In this document: positions 28,401 to 35,450 of the stretch, piece by piece
Numbering within the stretch: the first letter of the stretch is position 1
Layout: every line of letters starts with the position of its first letter
From: Liolophura sinensis
Taxonomy: Eukaryota; Mollusca; Polyplacophora; Chitonida; Chitonidae
Direction of reading: 5' to 3'
DNA: 64,000 bases
Assembly: GCF_032854445.1 (NCBI RefSeq)
Contig: NC_088300.1
Span: 61,230,984 to 61,294,983, forward strand
Position numbers and translations under genes: made by a program
Notes under the pieces: model-generated
Seen by the model: only the letters and a program-made list of their open reading frames with translations
Databases searched by the model: none
What the model was told of the DNA's origin: nothing

Positions 28401-28626
28401 TATGTATACCTATGATTTGAGTCATTCTTGAAACACGTGACAGCCTTAGCTAAATTCACCGGATACGCAACGCTGGTGAATAAGAGCAATTTTCGCAACA
28501 TGCTGACTGCCATGATGGAAAACGTGTCCGATGAAGGCTCACCTCATGGAGATGTTGTTCCGCCTGTTCTCTTTGATTTGGGTCCAATGTGGCTTTTAAA
28601 ACATCCGCCAACTTCTGGACGTCCAT
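4442..28626 (-). CDS. IPO7: Importin-7/8 (RanBP7-type nuclear import receptor), complete, 28 coding exons
   Basis: Importin-beta family receptor that binds cargo (ribosomal proteins, histones, signalling factors in known relatives) and RanGTP and moves it through the nuclear pore. Joining the exons gives 1034 aa; the vertebrate protein is about 1038 aa. Exons, 5' to 3': 28543-28626, 26856-26937, 26393-26549, 25917-26075, 25142-25298, 24695-24784, 22944-23038, 22012-22082, 21733-21835, 21294-21339, 20939-21038, 20201-20394, 19303-19392, 18311-18476, 17637-17678, 17347-17465, 16450-16572, 15954-16020, 15314-15439, 14778-14875, 14134-14226, 13560-13780, 12702-12847, 10843-10908, 6930-7000, 6221-6359, 5445-5561, 4442-4524. 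All have GT and AG borders and the phases agree throughout. The N-terminus ([16 protein letters not shown]) begins the importin-beta N-terminal domain. Family motifs include [38 protein letters not shown] and [13 protein letters not shown]. An acidic tract of Glu/Asp covers about residues 880-950, followed by DPNWY and LADQRKAA. The C-terminus is FDFSSP then TAA. IPO7 and IPO8 cannot be told apart here; an invertebrate single-copy co-ortholog is likely. Confidence 0.96.
4677..4860. repeat. Dispersed repeat C, uninterrupted copy
   Basis: Same ordered blocks as 22143-22720 without the SINE: TTGTTGTTTTATGGGCGGAA, CCCCAGCATTTTCTCCTGTT, GAAGACATATTTACATGATC, AAAATCATAAAAACATT. Located between importin exons 28 and 27. 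Confidence 0.6.
10911..11675. repeat. 27-bp minisatellite abutting importin exon 24 acceptor
   Basis: About 28 copies of a 27-bp unit (plus strand: GCAACAACACAGTACAGCCA then TTAGAGT), with substitutions and a few shortened copies. It lies in importin intron 23 and begins at the 3' splice site: the acceptor itself (sense TTGTTGCAG) is the first unit with G in place of C. Sense units read CTCTAATGGCTGTACTG then TGTTGTTGC, so most contain a branch-point-like CTAAT and a T/G-rich tract but lack the terminal AG. Because 27 is divisible by 3, long artefactual open frames appear here on both strands. Confidence 0.9.
11826..12265. repeat. 47-bp minisatellite in importin intron 23
   Basis: About nine copies of a unit that reads ATACAGTAATGCCATACAGT, TTGGAGACAGCAGAGCAATA, CAGTATA. 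It follows the 27-bp array in the same intron after about 150 bp of unordered sequence with similar CAGTATGATACAG words, so both arrays may descend from the same CAGTA-rich seed. Confidence 0.85.
12408..12600. repeat. Dispersed repeat, copy 1 of a pair
   Basis: Shares ordered blocks with 46472-46670: GACCTAGAAT, CCATGACTAAGT, GATTCT or CTGTTGATCCTAGAAAG, GTTTGTTTGAAATGTA-like and CTACATTTTAG. It is non-coding and of unknown family. It lies in importin intron 23; the partner lies upstream of LMF exon A. Confidence 0.5.
13296..13512 (-). mobile_element. SINE family 2 copy
   Basis: Matches the family consensus visible in this window: TTTATTTGA-TGGTGTT at one end, CGTACTCAAGAATATTTCAC, GGCCAG-ATTAT, CTGGCTGACCTTCCCATGTA, then GAACTCACAG near the tRNA-like head. 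The head orientation puts the element on the minus strand. It sits in importin intron 22. Confidence 0.65.
15113..15275 (-). mobile_element. SINE family 2 fragment
   Basis: Contains ACGCCATACTCAAGAACATT, GGCCAGCATTACGGTGGGAG and the AGACCTTCCCATGTATG block, but lacks the tRNA-like head. It lies in an importin intron, ending about 40 bp before exon 19. Confidence 0.65.
17012..17155 (-). mobile_element. SINE family 2 fragment
   Basis: Begins TTTATTTGATTGGTATTTTA, followed by CTCGAGAATATTTCACTTAT, a GCAGCCAGCATAAT block and CAAGACCTTCCCATGTATG. The head is missing. Intronic in the importin gene. Confidence 0.65.
18003..18130 (-). mobile_element. SINE family 2 fragment, diverged
   Basis: TTTATCTGATTGGTGTTGAT, CTTACTCAACAATATATCAC, GAGCCAGTATTACAGTGGGA. 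More diverged than the copies at 13296 and 50709, and truncated. Intronic in the importin gene. Confidence 0.55.
18518..18900. repeat. Two decayed copies of MITE family A
   Basis: The stretch from ACTGTAATTCTTCAACTATT through TTCTGTGAAGCCCTCAAAAA (about 18518-18645), and a second copy from about 18750 to 18900 (TTCACGTTTGCAAGATGTTC, TTTCTGTGAAGCCCTGAAAC), match the intact element at 52710-52913 in order. Both have lost at least one inverted end. Confidence 0.55.
18949..19095 (-). mobile_element. SINE family 2 fragment, diverged
   Basis: TTTATTTATTGGACTGGTCA, TTTACGCCACCATTTATACG, GCTACCAGCATTGTTATGGG and CCATCACCAGGCTCATGACA match the family order, with loss of the ends. It directly follows the decayed MITE copies in importin intron 13. 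Confidence 0.5.
19803..20165 (-). mobile_element. SINE family 1, full length with target-site duplication
   Basis: The minus-strand head reads GGATAGCACAGTTGGTAGAG, a good tRNA A-box, with a degenerate B-box further in (CCAGGATCAATCC). The body includes the reverse complement of GACGACTTACCGAAGGCAAG and TCATATGACGACGAAGGAAT, and the tail is a (CACT)n run. Flanks TGAAACTTCTTGA (19790-19802) and TGAAACTTCTCGA (20166-20178) form a 13-bp target-site duplication. The head end stops only about 22 bp from the 5' splice site of importin exon 12 at 20200. Confidence 0.85.
21458..21645. repeat. Short tandem repeat, about 39-bp unit
   Basis: About five copies of a unit containing CATTATTACATTAAAATTAC, ATTACATTAAAACAGTGTG (or GTGCA), some shortened. 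It lies in the importin intron between exons 9 and 10. Confidence 0.8.
22143..22720. repeat. Dispersed repeat C, interrupted by a SINE
   Basis: The left part (22143-22265) and right part (22613-22720) together match 4677-4860 in order: AATTGTTGTTTTA-GGGC, AATAAA, CAGCAATTT or CAGCATTTT, AGAAGACATATTTA, GAAAATCATAAAAA, AAATGATAAGGTG. A family 1 SINE sits in the middle of this copy. Family unknown, non-coding. Confidence 0.6.
22266..22612 (-). mobile_element. SINE family 1, nested, with perfect target-site duplication
   Basis: Flanked by identical 11-bp copies TATATTTTAGA at 22255-22265 and 22613-22623. The minus-strand head reads GGATAGCACAGTTTGTAGAG (tRNA A-box) and the tail is (CACT)-like. 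The body matches the copy at 19803-20165. A clean nested insertion into repeat C, so it is younger than that repeat. Confidence 0.88.
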
Positions 28627-28928
28627 GTCGATTGAATAACTTGGCAGCTGTCAACACTAAATGGTCGTGTTCAAATTTCTTTACGAATATCGCGTGCGTT
28701 CCATTCACTCACAGCCTGTCGCGCCAAAATGAGGCATAGAAAAGACCAACTTACGGCAGTAGTAAAACAGTCCCACGACAACAGTTCGACTCACGACATG
28801 TACCTGGTGACCCTAAATGACCTAATTGGAATGCTCAGCTGACACAAGGCATGTGAGCCAGCAAGCAATGCCAACCGAGTCTTCGTCTGATTTGAATCAG
28901 TTGTCCGATTCTAAAGTAAACCACCAAA
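28627..28928. promoter_or_regulatory. Divergent promoter between importin and VAMP genes
   Basis: Only about 300 bp separate the importin start codon (minus strand) from the last base before the VAMP start codon (plus strand), so the two genes must share a bidirectional promoter region or overlapping 5' UTRs. No TATA box is obvious. An upstream ATG at 28868 on the plus strand opens a short reading frame that would overlap the VAMP start if transcribed. Confidence 0.7.
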
Positions 28929-29640
28929 ATGTAAGTACATGTGTACCCAAGCTGGACATGAACTGTGAGTAAACATCTATTAAACTATGGTATGTAAGAA
29001 AACAATGGCAACTCTTCCACCCACCGGTATGTAAAAGTTGTGAATTTATTTCAGCTGGAAACAGAAGTGAAACCGCAAGCCTATATTTAGCCTACAGAAT
29101 ACCCAAAATTGAAACTCTTAACAGTTTAACTTTATTGGAACGGTTTCTACCTGTCAACATCTGTTGATTGACAGTGGAAATCACAGATCTTACAGTTATA
29201 CAAACCACAGTATATTCTCACACATATGCAGGACAGTGCCAGTTTAATTGATTGTTATTATGTTGCTATAATAACACGTTTCAGTAGGATAGCATACAAT
29301 TGTACATAAAAATAGCAGTATAAAAAGTAGCTGTATAAAAATATTTGTCTGACATGGCTTTTAACCAGTATGTGAGTCTGATATCAGGCCCAGCATCCTA
29401 ATTTTGGCCCAGGAATGCTCCTTTCAGGTAAAAATCAGTATAAAAAAAAAGAAAAAACGATCATTCAGCATTTTAAAGTTCCCTTTGAAATCTATAAAGG
29501 GTAGCTATTTTTCTAAACTTAGAATCAGTCAAATGAGACAACAAAGTGAAACTTACTTATTTACATCTGTAAACATTTCAGAATTTTTACCCTAAATACT
29601 TTGTGCATATGTTGATGTTGTTCAGGGCAAGCAGAGATAG
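28868..29640 (+). other. Possible upstream ORF overlapping the VAMP start
   Basis: An ATG at 28868 opens MPTESSSDLNQLSDSKVNHQ. It runs to the exon 1 donor, crosses the intron 28931-29625 in a different frame from VAMP, and stops at TAG 29638-29640 (25 codons). If transcription starts upstream of 28868, this uORF overlaps the true start and could dampen translation. If it starts downstream, the uORF does not exist. Confidence 0.4.
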
Positions 29641-32600
29641 CAGAAGCAGGCTTGACCAGCTGGACACCGAGGTATCAGAGGTGACCAGTCTGCTGAGGAA
29701 CAATGTGGAGAAGGTGATGGACAGAGGCGAGAGGCTGGACAGTCTGCAGGAGCGCTCAGGTAAGCAAAACTTGATCTAAATATTTTGTAAAATATGAGTC
29801 TTACCGCTTTCTCCAGACATTGAGAGGAAACTGGGCAGAGCCCGGAGGGAAAACCACGACTGTTCACAGGTTGCTGGAAGACCTCCTCACTTATAAATGG
29901 GCGGAGAAGAAGCCAGCATGATCATCATTCTTGGTTGTGTGTATTTAATGTAGATTACCCATGGTTAACAGATCAGGTGATAGTTTTTCTGTCTTGAAAA
30001 TGCTGAGACGGTTGAAAGAGTTGTCATTTCTACTTTCAGAGGATCTACATGCTAATTCAGTGAGATTTAACAACTCCTCCAGGCATCTGAAGCGCAAGAT
30101 GTGCTGTAAGAATGTCAAGATGACAATCTGCCTCATCGTCATTGTTGTCGTCGTCATTGCAGCCATCACATTAATTATTCTGTGTAAGTTCAAATTAAAT
30201 CACCCAAATGTTTGTTCGTGGCTCTTAATCATTCATTATTGCGTTTATTTCACCGCTGTTGTGAGTTACCATGGTGATCCCATGGTAATGTTAGAGACAT
30301 TTAACATGATGAGCCACACCTTGTCGCACCTTGGGCTTTACCAGTACTTGCATGACCATGTCATACTGATGGAGTGGCTGAAGTATGGAAGTATGTGTTT
30401 ATTCATTCAGTCCTTGGCCCTTATGAGCAGAATTCCAAACCAGAATAGCACCAATATTTCCATTTTTGAGGTGTTGTTATGGCCAAACCTTAGCAGGTAT
30501 CTAACAAATTTCCAGACATAAAGCTCAGTTCCCAAAAGAAGGCTGAGGCATCATGTACCTGTTAAAGTTTGATGGTTTCATTTGGGCTCAGAGACTTAAT
30601 GTCTGGAGGTGTGTCAGGTACCTGTAAAGGTTTGATAATTTCATTTCAGCTCAAAGGCTTTATATCAAGAGGCTTGTCGGGTATCTCTTAAGGTTTGATG
30701 GTTTAATTCAAGTTCAGAGGCGACGACTGGTTGACCCGTATCAGTATAATGGCTCGGGCGGGGCGGCTTACTTGCCTTCAGTAAGTCGTCTGAGTGAAGC
30801 AGCACTAGATAAAAGAGCGGTGGAAATCCGTCCTGCAACAAGGAGGCACATTACATACACCCTAAGGATTCCTTCGTCGTTATATGACTGAAAAATTATT
30901 GAGTACAACATTAAACCTCGTGCACTCACTCACTCACTCAAGTTCAAAGGTTTTGTGTCTAGTGGCTTGTCAGTATCGCTTCAGTGTTGATGGTTTCATA
31001 CGAGGTCAAAGGCTTTATATCTAGAGGCTTGTCAGGCATCTATTAAGGTGTGGCGGTTTCATTCGGTCTCAGAAACTAAGGTACACTGTATAGTGTTTTT
31101 GATTTGGCTCCAAAGGCATTATGTCAGGAGGTTTGTCAGGCTCCCTTAAAGGTTTGGTGAGGTCTCCCTGTCCAAGGGGGTTAGCGCACCAGTACAGAGC
31201 AATGACCCAGGAGCCTCGTACCAATGTGGTCAGTGTGAGTTCAGGTACCGCTCATGCTGGATTCCTCTCCAGCTGTATGTGGAAAGGTCTACTAGCAACA
31301 TGCGGATGGTCGTGGGTAAATTTTCCCCAGGGCCTGCATGGGGATTTCCTCTCACCATAATGCTGGCTCCAGTCGTATAAGTGAAATATTCTTAAGTACG
31401 CCATAAAACACTGATCAAATAAATGAATAAATCAATAAATTCAAGGTTTGATGGTTTCATTTGAGCTCAAAGGCTTTATGCCTGAAGGTTTGTCAGGTAC
31501 TTGTTAAGGTTTGATGGTTTCATTTGGGCTCATAGGCTTTTTGTCTGGAGGTTTGTGAGGTACCTGTAAAGGTTTGATGGTTTCATTTGGGCTCAGGGGC
31601 TTTTTGTCTGGAGGTTTGTGAGGTACCTGTAAAGGTTTGATGGTTTCATTTGAGCTCAAAGGCTTTATGCCTGAAGGTTTGTCAGGTACCTGCTAAGCTT
31701 TGGTGATTTCATTTGAGCTTAGAGGCTTTATTTGTGGAGGTTTGTGAGGTACCTGTTAAGGTTTGATGGTTTCATTTGGGCTTAGAGGCTTTGTGTGAGG
31801 AGGTTTGTCAGGCACCTGTAAAGGTTTGATGGTTTCATTTGGGCTCAGGGGCTTTTTGTCTGGAGGTTTGTGAGGTACCTGTAAAGGTTTGATGGTTTCA
31901 TTTGAGCTCAAAGGCTTTATGTCTGGAGGTTTGTCAGGTACCTGTAAAGGTTTGATGGTTTCATTTGGGCTCAGGGGCTTTTTGTCAGGAGGTTTGTCAG
32001 GTACCTGTAAAGGTTTGATGGTTTCATTTTGGCTCAGAGCCTTTATGTCTGAGGGTTGGTCAGGTTGCTGGAAAAGGGGAGGTAATTAATCCCCTTAATT
32101 GGTCTACCCATATTCCTCCATCTATGGAGCTGACAGCATGAAATGTCATGGAAAAGGTAAATAGTTACATATTTACTTTTTCAATGTAAAAAGATATACA
32201 GTTGTAATATACCATGATCTGTTTGAATCGTGTGAAATTCATGTATGGCAAAATCAGGCTTTAGAATGAGATTTGCACATTATGAGATACATGTGCTATC
32301 TACCTGGAAAGCGGGTGGGGTTGCTTGTGTGGCTTATATAGCAGGGAATGATGCTTTGGTGGACCCTGTGCATGTGCAACTCTCCTTTCTTTGGTAATCA
32401 TGAGGATTTGACCAGGAAAACTGGGGATGAATGTAACCAGGTGATATATAAGAGCTACTGTATCTACTTCCGAATATCTCTTTAGTCTAGTCATAGAAAC
32501 GTGGACTGGAAACCCAGAGATCGCAAGCTCAAATCCCGAGCTGGTAATCCCTGTCACATTGTTGTCATGTTTTACCTATGTTTTCTGTTATACAGTATCA

Positions 32601-32687
32601 GTGAAGCCATGGAACCATGACAAACCACATGGTAACAGCACAGTTCACAGTCCATCTCACAGATTCACCGTAGGTGACTCAGGATAG
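28929..32687 (+). CDS. Short R-SNARE (VAMP/synaptobrevin family), split start codon
   Basis: Vesicle-membrane SNARE for fusion with Q-SNARE partners. Coding segments: 28929-28930 (AT), 29626-29759, 30040-30183 and, less certainly, 32596-32687. The donor at 28930 (AAAT|GTAAGT) joins the acceptor TTCAG|G at 29625/29626, which builds ATG from AT plus G in a strong context (CCAAAATGG). The protein then runs MASRDSRSRLDQLDTEVSEV, with heptad pattern and the zero-layer arginine at residue 34 (VMDRGERL). The juxtamembrane stretch is HLKRKMCCKNVKM, and the single C-terminal membrane segment covers about residues 74-93 (ICLIVIVVVVIAAITLI). Phases agree at every junction. The predicted length of 123 aa is normal for brevins (about 100-120). 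Subfamily (VAMP2/3, 4, 5 or 8) cannot be fixed. The last exon adds a tail of about 30 residues with an N-S-T sequon. Reading straight through the donor at 30184 would give a repeat-like tail and is less likely. Confidence 0.85.
29813..29925 (-). mobile_element. SINE family 2 internal fragment
   Basis: GAGGAAACTGGGCAGAGCCC, CACAGGTTGCTGGAAGACCT and GAAGCCAGCATGA match the central part of the copy at 50709-50977. Both ends are missing. It lies in VAMP intron 2. Confidence 0.55.
30721..30953 (+). mobile_element. SINE family 1, 5'-truncated
   Basis: Begins inside the body (GACTGGTTGACCCGTATCAG), lacks the tRNA-like head, and runs through GGATTCCTTCGTCGTTATAT to the tail CACTCACTCACTCACTCA. Truncation of the head side with an intact tail is typical of incomplete reverse transcription. 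Confidence 0.85.
31160..31435 (+). mobile_element. SINE family 2, near full length
   Basis: Plus-strand copy: a diverged head (GGGGGTTAGCGCACCAGTAC), GTGAGTTCAGGTACC at the B-box position, GGATGGTCGTGGGTAAATTT, CTCACCATAATGCTGGC, GTGAAATATTCTTAAGTACG and an ATCAAATAAATGAATAAAT tail. It is inserted in the 63-bp array. Confidence 0.75.
32463..32545 (+). repeat. tRNA-Ser-like sequence (SINE head or pseudo-tRNA)
   Basis: GTGGACTGGAAACCCAGAGA would place a GGA anticodon in a seven-base loop, followed by GCTCAAATCCCGAGC, a fair B-box and T-stem. The 5' acceptor side is poor (TTAGTCTAGTCATAGAAAC), so a functional tRNA gene is unlikely. Confidence 0.4.
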
Positions 32688-32930
32688 ATGCTCTTTTACC
32701 TATGCTACCGTATGTACTCTCCAACTATGGGATAGTGATACATCACAGTTCATATCACAGAATCAATGAAGGTGGCTCAGGCCTCTGTACTTATATCCAC
32801 ACTACATTATATACTGTTCCTACTATGGGATAATGATACATGACAAACCACATGATAACTACACAATTTACAGCTCACCACACAGAATCACAGATGGTGC
32901 CACGAGATGGTTCTACCTTTCACTATTCAC
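32596..32930. repeat. Degenerate tandem repeat, about 110-bp unit, overlapping the proposed VAMP last exon
   Basis: Blocks recur in order about three times: GATACATGACAAACCACAT-like, CACAGTTCACAG, CACAGATTCAC or CACAGAATCA, GGTGACTCAGG or GGTGGCTCAGG, and CAACTATGGGATAGTGATAC or CTACTATGGGATAATGATAC. The proposed terminal coding exon of VAMP is the first copy. Confidence 0.6.
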
Positions 32931-35450
32931 TTGGTAATCATATACTGGTAGAGTTTCACTTTTTTCTTTGGAATCAAGACAGATCAGCATATTTATTAAT
33001 GTTTGTGTGTTTTTTGGAAACATTTTGTAGCCAATTTCCGTTAAAGATTTTTATGTCATTTGAAATTCTAAAATGATATGCATTTAAACTTTAGGCTGTT
33101 ACATTTTATGCTGTTCAATACAGGTACATTAACAGTTTTAATAGGGTAGCAGAATATAGCTCAGTGAGTAAGGCGTGCGACTCCCAACCATGAGGCACAC
33201 AAGGGTGAGTTCATTTCCGGCCTCAGGGAATTTGTCCCCTTACATTTACTGAAGGCCATTTGTCAGCCACAAATATGGTTTGCAAGTCTGTATACATCAC
33301 TCGTGGGAAAGTTGATCAGCAACTTGCCAAATGTCGATGGTTTAATCCAGCCACTTCGGTTTCCCTCAAGAAGTGCAAAATTCAGGAGTATGTCATTGCA
33401 GAATGAGAGATTGCCAGAATTTTTAAAAATAGTTTCATCACAATTATCTCAGATGGAAACGTGATTTTGCACATAAGCAGAAACTTTAATCTGCAGGCTA
33501 CATCTACATATATTGAATCTACATATAGTAAACACAGAGATATTTTTTAATTGATGGACATGCCTGTTTACTTTTTGACATGATAATGCATCCTAATGCA
33601 CATTATAGTGTCATGGGTCAGAGATGTAGTATGATATTTCTAAAAATTGCTTCATTAACCAATGCTTGGTTTACAACATGTGGGAACATATTTTTTGAAG
33701 TATCACTAATTTAACATAAAGTTTTATTTGTGTATGTGTTTCTTAAATGAAATTATATTGTTCTTGTGAAAAATTATGTATATAGTGCTCTCTGCCTCAA
33801 GGTAAAGGTCATTTGGCTGGCCACAATTTTTAAATTATGAGGCGACACTATGTTTGAAATATGAACCTTCATTGTACCGATGTGCAGTAGGTATCCTTTG
33901 ATGTTATTCACCTAGGTAATCTAGATCCACTGTCAAGTCATCATGCGTTATTTGGATGTTTGCTAAGTTCTTGTGATATTTTTACACATAGTGTAGGCAT
34001 GGAGGAGGTATCGGCTATATTTGAAATCAAAATATATCTTGTTTAAAAAGAAATGTCTAAATACATACTGTTTTCAAGAAAAAAGATAAATAAACAAAAA
34101 AATAAAACAAAAAGAAAAACCATCAAATTGAAAAATGTAAAAACAACTACTCTGATTTAATGTTCAATATATCACTGTCCTTTTGTACAGTCTGCACATG
34201 ACCAGTTTGAGTTTTAAAATGCATATCATCAGGGCACAGTCTCACAAGCTGTTATAGACTACTTGTATTTTTACTGCTTCTAGACAAATGTGATACACAG
34301 AGGGGCCTAGTTACAGTTAACTCCGTAGTCTTGGTAGGATAGCTTGGTAGAACTGAGCCAAGTCCGTTGTCCATTTCATAAATGTTTATATAAAATTTTC
34401 AGTCTCTATTTATTTTATCCATTTTATTAGTAGATTAGTTTTCATGTTTGTGAATGTGTAATCATTGTGTGATAACTGGTACCAAGTAATTCAGGTATTC
34501 TGCTCAGAAAACATTTTATAACATTATTTGTTGTTTCATTGATGTAATGGAAGTTTACCATTTTCAACCCTAAGATTGGCTTTGAGAAAAGTGCTTAAGT
34601 GTATTTCCTACTTTAATCACTTAAAATTCTTAACTGTGACTTTTGGAATTTAGATTTTGGATTTTGTGATTTATCTCTTGCACTTTATTAAAGTAAGAAA
34701 AAAATCAGAAAATGCTGAGGTATTTTTTGTTTTTCACATATGTGTATCACAGCCATGTTTAATATTTATGCTGTGAAAGCAATGCTAACCCTTTGAGGCC
34801 TGAAAACTTTTATCAAAACACAAAACTTTTCCTGTGCAGTTTGTTTTTGGGGCCCTTGATGGCTCCATCAGCTAAAGCTGTCACTACATGGTTTGTTGTC
34901 ACTACATAGTTTGTAAAGTACATCTACTGGTGAAGGCTGGTGATTTAACCAAGGTATTAACGGGTAGTTTTCTCTGTGGACAAACCTGCCTGCTGTTGTA
35001 CAAGTAAAAACGTACGGAGTATGATGTGAAGCATCTATGAAATTAGTTGAATATTAAACTTTTAAATGAAATTATTAAAATATTAAACGAAATTACCAAA
35101 CTACTCACCCATTTTGTAAGAGTTATAAAAAAAAAAATTGGTAGTTTGGTGAGTCTACTATGAAAAGTTGTTTTAGGTTAGATTGTTTTTTGTTTCACCT
35201 TAGCTTCATGCATTAATATGTCAGTATGGACTTGTTAAACGTGGAATTGTCTGAAATGGTTATCATTGTATATGTTTAATGCTGTCTTGGAACATGACTG
35301 CTTATTTTGTACGTGTATATGTGTTGTAAAGTGGTCATATGATATACTCAGTCGTGCAAATATTTGTAGGATATTTGTAAAAATGGAACTCAGTTTTAAA
35401 CATCACCTATTTGTACAAGAACCTATTTTATGAAATAAAAATGAAGAAAA
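32688..35450 (+). other. Probable VAMP 3' UTR
   Basis: AT-rich non-coding sequence after the proposed stop codon. AATAAA at 35434-35439 is the best plus-strand polyadenylation signal, giving a 3' UTR of about 2.75 kb. It contains a tRNA-derived repeat at 33150. No coding exon is seen. Confidence 0.45.
33150..33400 (+). mobile_element. tRNA-derived SINE (third type)
   Basis: The head reads AATATAGCTCAGTGAGTAAG then GCGTGCGACTCCCAACCATG, with a B-box-like GTGAGTTCATTTCCGGCCT. It is unlike families 1 and 2. The body extends past TTCAGGAG near 33385; the exact end and duplication are not visible. Confidence 0.6.

Larger units (their letters stand above)
30565..32070. repeat. 63-bp minisatellite in VAMP intron 3, broken by two SINEs
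   Basis: Units read AAAGGTTTGATGGTTTCATT, TGGGCTCAGGGGCTTTTTGT, CTGGAGGTTTGTCAGGTACC, TGT. About 13-15 copies are visible; the last third (31440-32050) is the most regular. A family 1 SINE (30721-30953) and a family 2 SINE (31160-31435) interrupt the array, with repeat units on both sides of each. Confidence 0.85.

Noticed and set aside
28428-28739. 103-codon plus-strand ORF
   Set aside because: Antisense shadow of importin exon 1, which encodes the expected N-terminus on the minus strand.
29609-29626. In-frame ATGs just before the VAMP exon 2 acceptor
   Set aside because: They sit in the intron's 3' end. The spliced AT|G start has a better context and fits the exon 1 donor. They could matter only if intron 1 is retained.
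29961-30521. A 186-codon ORF extending VAMP exon 3 both ways
   Set aside because: A strong acceptor at 30039 and donor GTAAGT at 30184 bound the SNARE segment. The extension after it lacks any recognisable feature and would add about 110 residues, atypical for the family.
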